64,000 bases of DNA, from positions 6,909,017 through 6,973,016 of the forward strand of contig SCHM01000004.1 of NCBI GenBank assembly GCA_004123355.1, in the 5' to 3' direction. Under the pieces are notes generated by a model that was not told the DNA's origin, ran no database searches, and saw only the letters and a list, made by a program, of their open reading frames with translations. Source of the DNA: Amphirosellinia nigrospora (taxonomy: Eukaryota > Ascomycota > Sordariomycetes > Xylariales > Xylariaceae). This document shows, piece by piece, positions 61,301 through 64,000 of this stretch; positions within the stretch are counted from its first letter, which is position 1, and each line of letters begins with the position of its first letter. The translations under genes were made by a program, and so were the position numbers.

Positions 61301-64000
61301 CAAAAAGCTAAAGAACTTTTAAAAAAGCTTTTATTAAAAGCTTATTATTTTAAAGTATTTATTATAATTTTATAACCTTTATAAGCTAACTTTAATTTAA
61401 AAAGCAACTATATATAATAAAAAGTTAATTATATAATAAAAAGCTTTAAACGAAAAAATTATAAACTATTTATATAAAGCTTATTTTATATAAAAATTAT
61501 AGATAAACTAACTAAAAAAATTATTAAAAATAAATATAAACTATATATTATAAAAAAAAACGCTATTAGTTAATATAAATAAAAGCTAATATAAATTGTT
61601 ACTATTAGCGCGCTTGCTTTCGCGGCAATTTTACGCTAGGATAATATAGTAGCGTATAATATTATATTTTTATATAAAATCGAAAAAATAGTTAATCGGA
61701 AAAAAAAAGAATTATTGTTTAAAAATAAAGCAAAATTATATAAAAAAGCTTATCGTAAAATATTTAAGCAATATTATAAATATTTAATATTTTTAGTAAA
61801 ATAGCTTCGGATAAACTTTTTTTTTAGCGACTAAAAATAGATTATAATATTACTATTAAAAAAAACTAGAATTTTTAGGCTATAATATATTATATAAAAT
61901 ATTATTAAATAAAGCCGAAATATATTAAAAGTATATATAAAAAAATTTATTTAAAAACTTTATAAAGCTAATAAATATATTATAAGCTATACTTATATTA
62001 TTCGTTATAAAAAGCGATAGATCGTTATAATTTTGCGTAAATTATTAGAAATTAAACGGTATAACTTAAAAAAATCAGTACTTTTTTTATTAGTAAAAAA
62101 AACGTTATCTTAATTAGCTAAAGCTAAAATTTATATTAAAATCGATATATATTAAGCTTTTTATTATATTTATATCGCTAAAAACAATGAATAACTAACG
62201 GTTTTTTGTACTTAATATAGTATTTACTAGTTTAAAATATTATTATTTGGATTTATTAACGGTTTATTTATATTTTAACGTTTTATTAATAATACGCTAA
62301 AAAAATATTTAAATATTTATAATATATATCGATAATATTTTAATTTTTCTAATAATAAACTAAAGTAAGTAAAGTATATATAATAAAAAATATTGGCTTA
62401 TTTTCAAAAAACTAGACTATAAACCAACCTAAAAAAATACGAATTTTTAGTTATTCGAACAAAATTTTTAAGCTTTATTATAAATACTATAAATTTAAGG
62501 TTAACTAAAATAAAGTTAAAATTATTTAATATTAATAACTATTAATTAAAAACGGTAAAGCTATATTAAAAAAAGTTCGATTTTTTTTTAGATTTATAAC
62601 TTTTATAGGCGCTTTATTAAAAAATACGAACGGATCGCTAAGCTATTAAATAAATTAATTATAATAAAAGCAAACCTAATATAAATAAAAAAGTATTAAT
62701 AGGTTTTTAACGCGTTAAAAAAAGCGCTAATTTTTGTTTTTGTTTTTTAATATTTTTTATACGAATCTAAAACCTAAATAAAAACTAACTTATTAAATAA
62801 TATTATTATAAATAATTATTATAATATAACGGGCCTAATAACCTTTAAAAACCGGTAGTTTTTTTATTTAAAAACGTTATAAAATAAAAAGTTAAATTAT
62901 AGTATATTTAATAAAAAGTTATTAGTAATAGTTAAAAGCTTTTATATTAAAAGGCCGAGCTTATAAGATTTTAAAAATAAAAGCTTTTTATTACGATTAT
63001 TAATTATATTATATTAAAGTATTTTAGTACGAAAAAAGTTTTAAGCTTAAAATAAACTAAATAAGCAGAACTAATTATAATATATAATTTTATAATTATT
63101 TATTAACTAGGATTAAAAAATATTATAGCTAATATTTGTTTTAATTTTATAAAGATATAAAATATAAAAATAAATATGAAATAAATAACGGATAATAGCT
63201 ATTTTTAAGCTTGTTATAAGTATATAGCTGCTAAAAAGTATAATAATTTACGCCTTTAGAAATTTTAAACCGGTATTGTTGTTAAAAATAGTGCTAACTA
63301 ATGTTGTTTTAGCTACTAATCGTATAAATGCTAGTTTTAATAAATATTAGCTCTAAGTTTATATTAATATATATTCTGACTAAATAATGCTAAGCGATTT
63401 ATTTTTATATAAAATAAGCTTATAGTTTTAAAGATTAATAACCTAAGATATATATTATTAAAAAAGTATATAGCCGATTAATAACGGCGTATTTAAGTAA
63501 AAATAAAACGTATTATATAATATTATAAAAATATTAATAGCTAAGGCTATATAATAATGTTAAACGTTATATTATAAACTGTTATTGTTAGCTATTTAAA
63601 ATGTTACGCGATAAAACTTTTAAAAAGCTAATATTGTTAGAAGTTTTAAAGCATTTTTAGTAATATATTATTATTAACTTTAAAAGTTTTTTTAAAGATA
63701 AATATAAAAATAATATAATTTTTTGCGTTATTGATTAATTAATTAAGATTTTTTGGATAATTATGTATAAAAACGAGGTTATTGCTAAAAAAATAGCCGA
63801 AATATATTATTAAAGCTTTTATTAAGTTTTTAAATAGCTAAAATTATTTACGAATAATTAAAGATTATAATTTATAGCCGATTTTATAAATAAACTTTTT
63901 AAAATATATAGAATAAAACTAAACTTTTTTTTTGCTAATATAAATAAACTACTAAGCAAGTTAAAATTATATATTAATAAATAGATTAAAAGCTACGGCT
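58202..64000 (+). mobile_element. RIP-degraded Ty3/gypsy LTR retrotransposon, cut by the window edge
   Basis: Polymerase motifs are readable on the plus strand in gypsy order. RT with FGFING and a catalytic box reading YIDN at 62325-62336 (family YxDD, one Asp changed to Asn). Thumb/linker FYRRFIKKYERIAKLLNKL at 62601-62657, 19 codons with no stop. FNALKKALI of the RNase H start near 62715-62745. LKYFSTKKVLS of the RNase H end near 63010-63055. Integrase core remnants from about 63725 (VID, NEVIAKKIAEIYY, then FIADFINKLF). The probable 5' end is the GC-richer segment at 58202, beginning TGTCATAGCCC as an LTR would. The 3' end is outside the window. Confidence 0.82.

Noticed and set aside
1-64000. 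CRISPR array, rRNA genes, centromeric satellite or telomere
   Set aside because: No regular repeat-spacer pattern, no rRNA-like sequence and no TTAGGG arrays; the A+T blocks are explained by RIP of retroelements.

Overview
The window looks like a filamentous ascomycete chromosome (Pezizomycotina, probably a Sordariomycete). Reasons: introns of about 47-200 nt with GTRNGT-type donors and CTRAY branch points, NACHT/AAA+/DUF-type proteins restricted to fungi, and two long blocks of almost pure A+T in which CpA/TpG has largely been replaced by TpA, the signature of repeat-induced point mutation (RIP).

Layout. Positions 1-6730 are a RIP block containing a dead Ty3/gypsy retrotransposon on the minus strand. 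Positions about 6730-46765 are a gene island of normal composition. Positions about 46770-64000 are a second RIP block: an unidentified element of about 8.8 kb bounded by TTAACG-rich direct repeats, further degraded repeats, and a second dead Ty3/gypsy element on the plus strand that runs off the right edge.

I can support ten protein genes in the island: a secreted PQQ-type sugar dehydrogenase (-), a NACHT/ankyrin NLR-like receptor (+), an FAD-dependent aromatic-type monooxygenase (+), a ToxD-like MDR oxidoreductase (+), a homeodomain transcription factor (-), a DUF7708-type protein with a NACHT-like but P-loop-less core (-), a DUF7025-type AAA+ ATPase (+), a secretory lipase (+), TFIID subunit TAF6 (+) and succinate dehydrogenase cytochrome b subunit SdhC (-). 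TAF6 and SdhC are housekeeping genes. The NLR, the DUF7708 protein and the AAA+ ATPase are the accessory, possibly self/non-self recognition part.

Two results stand out. First, nine of the ten genes carry reading-frame breaks, and almost every break I could localise is repaired by adding one base to a homopolymer run. This includes the essential gene sdhC. That points to homopolymer-contraction errors in the assembly rather than to mass pseudogenisation, so these loci should not be called pseudogenes from this sequence alone. Second, the AAA+ ATPase gene is interrupted inside an exon by a compact 951-bp non-autonomous LTR element (TRIM-like). It has two LTRs of about 234 bp, a polypurine tract and a 5-bp target duplication, and deleting it restores the ATPase frame exactly.
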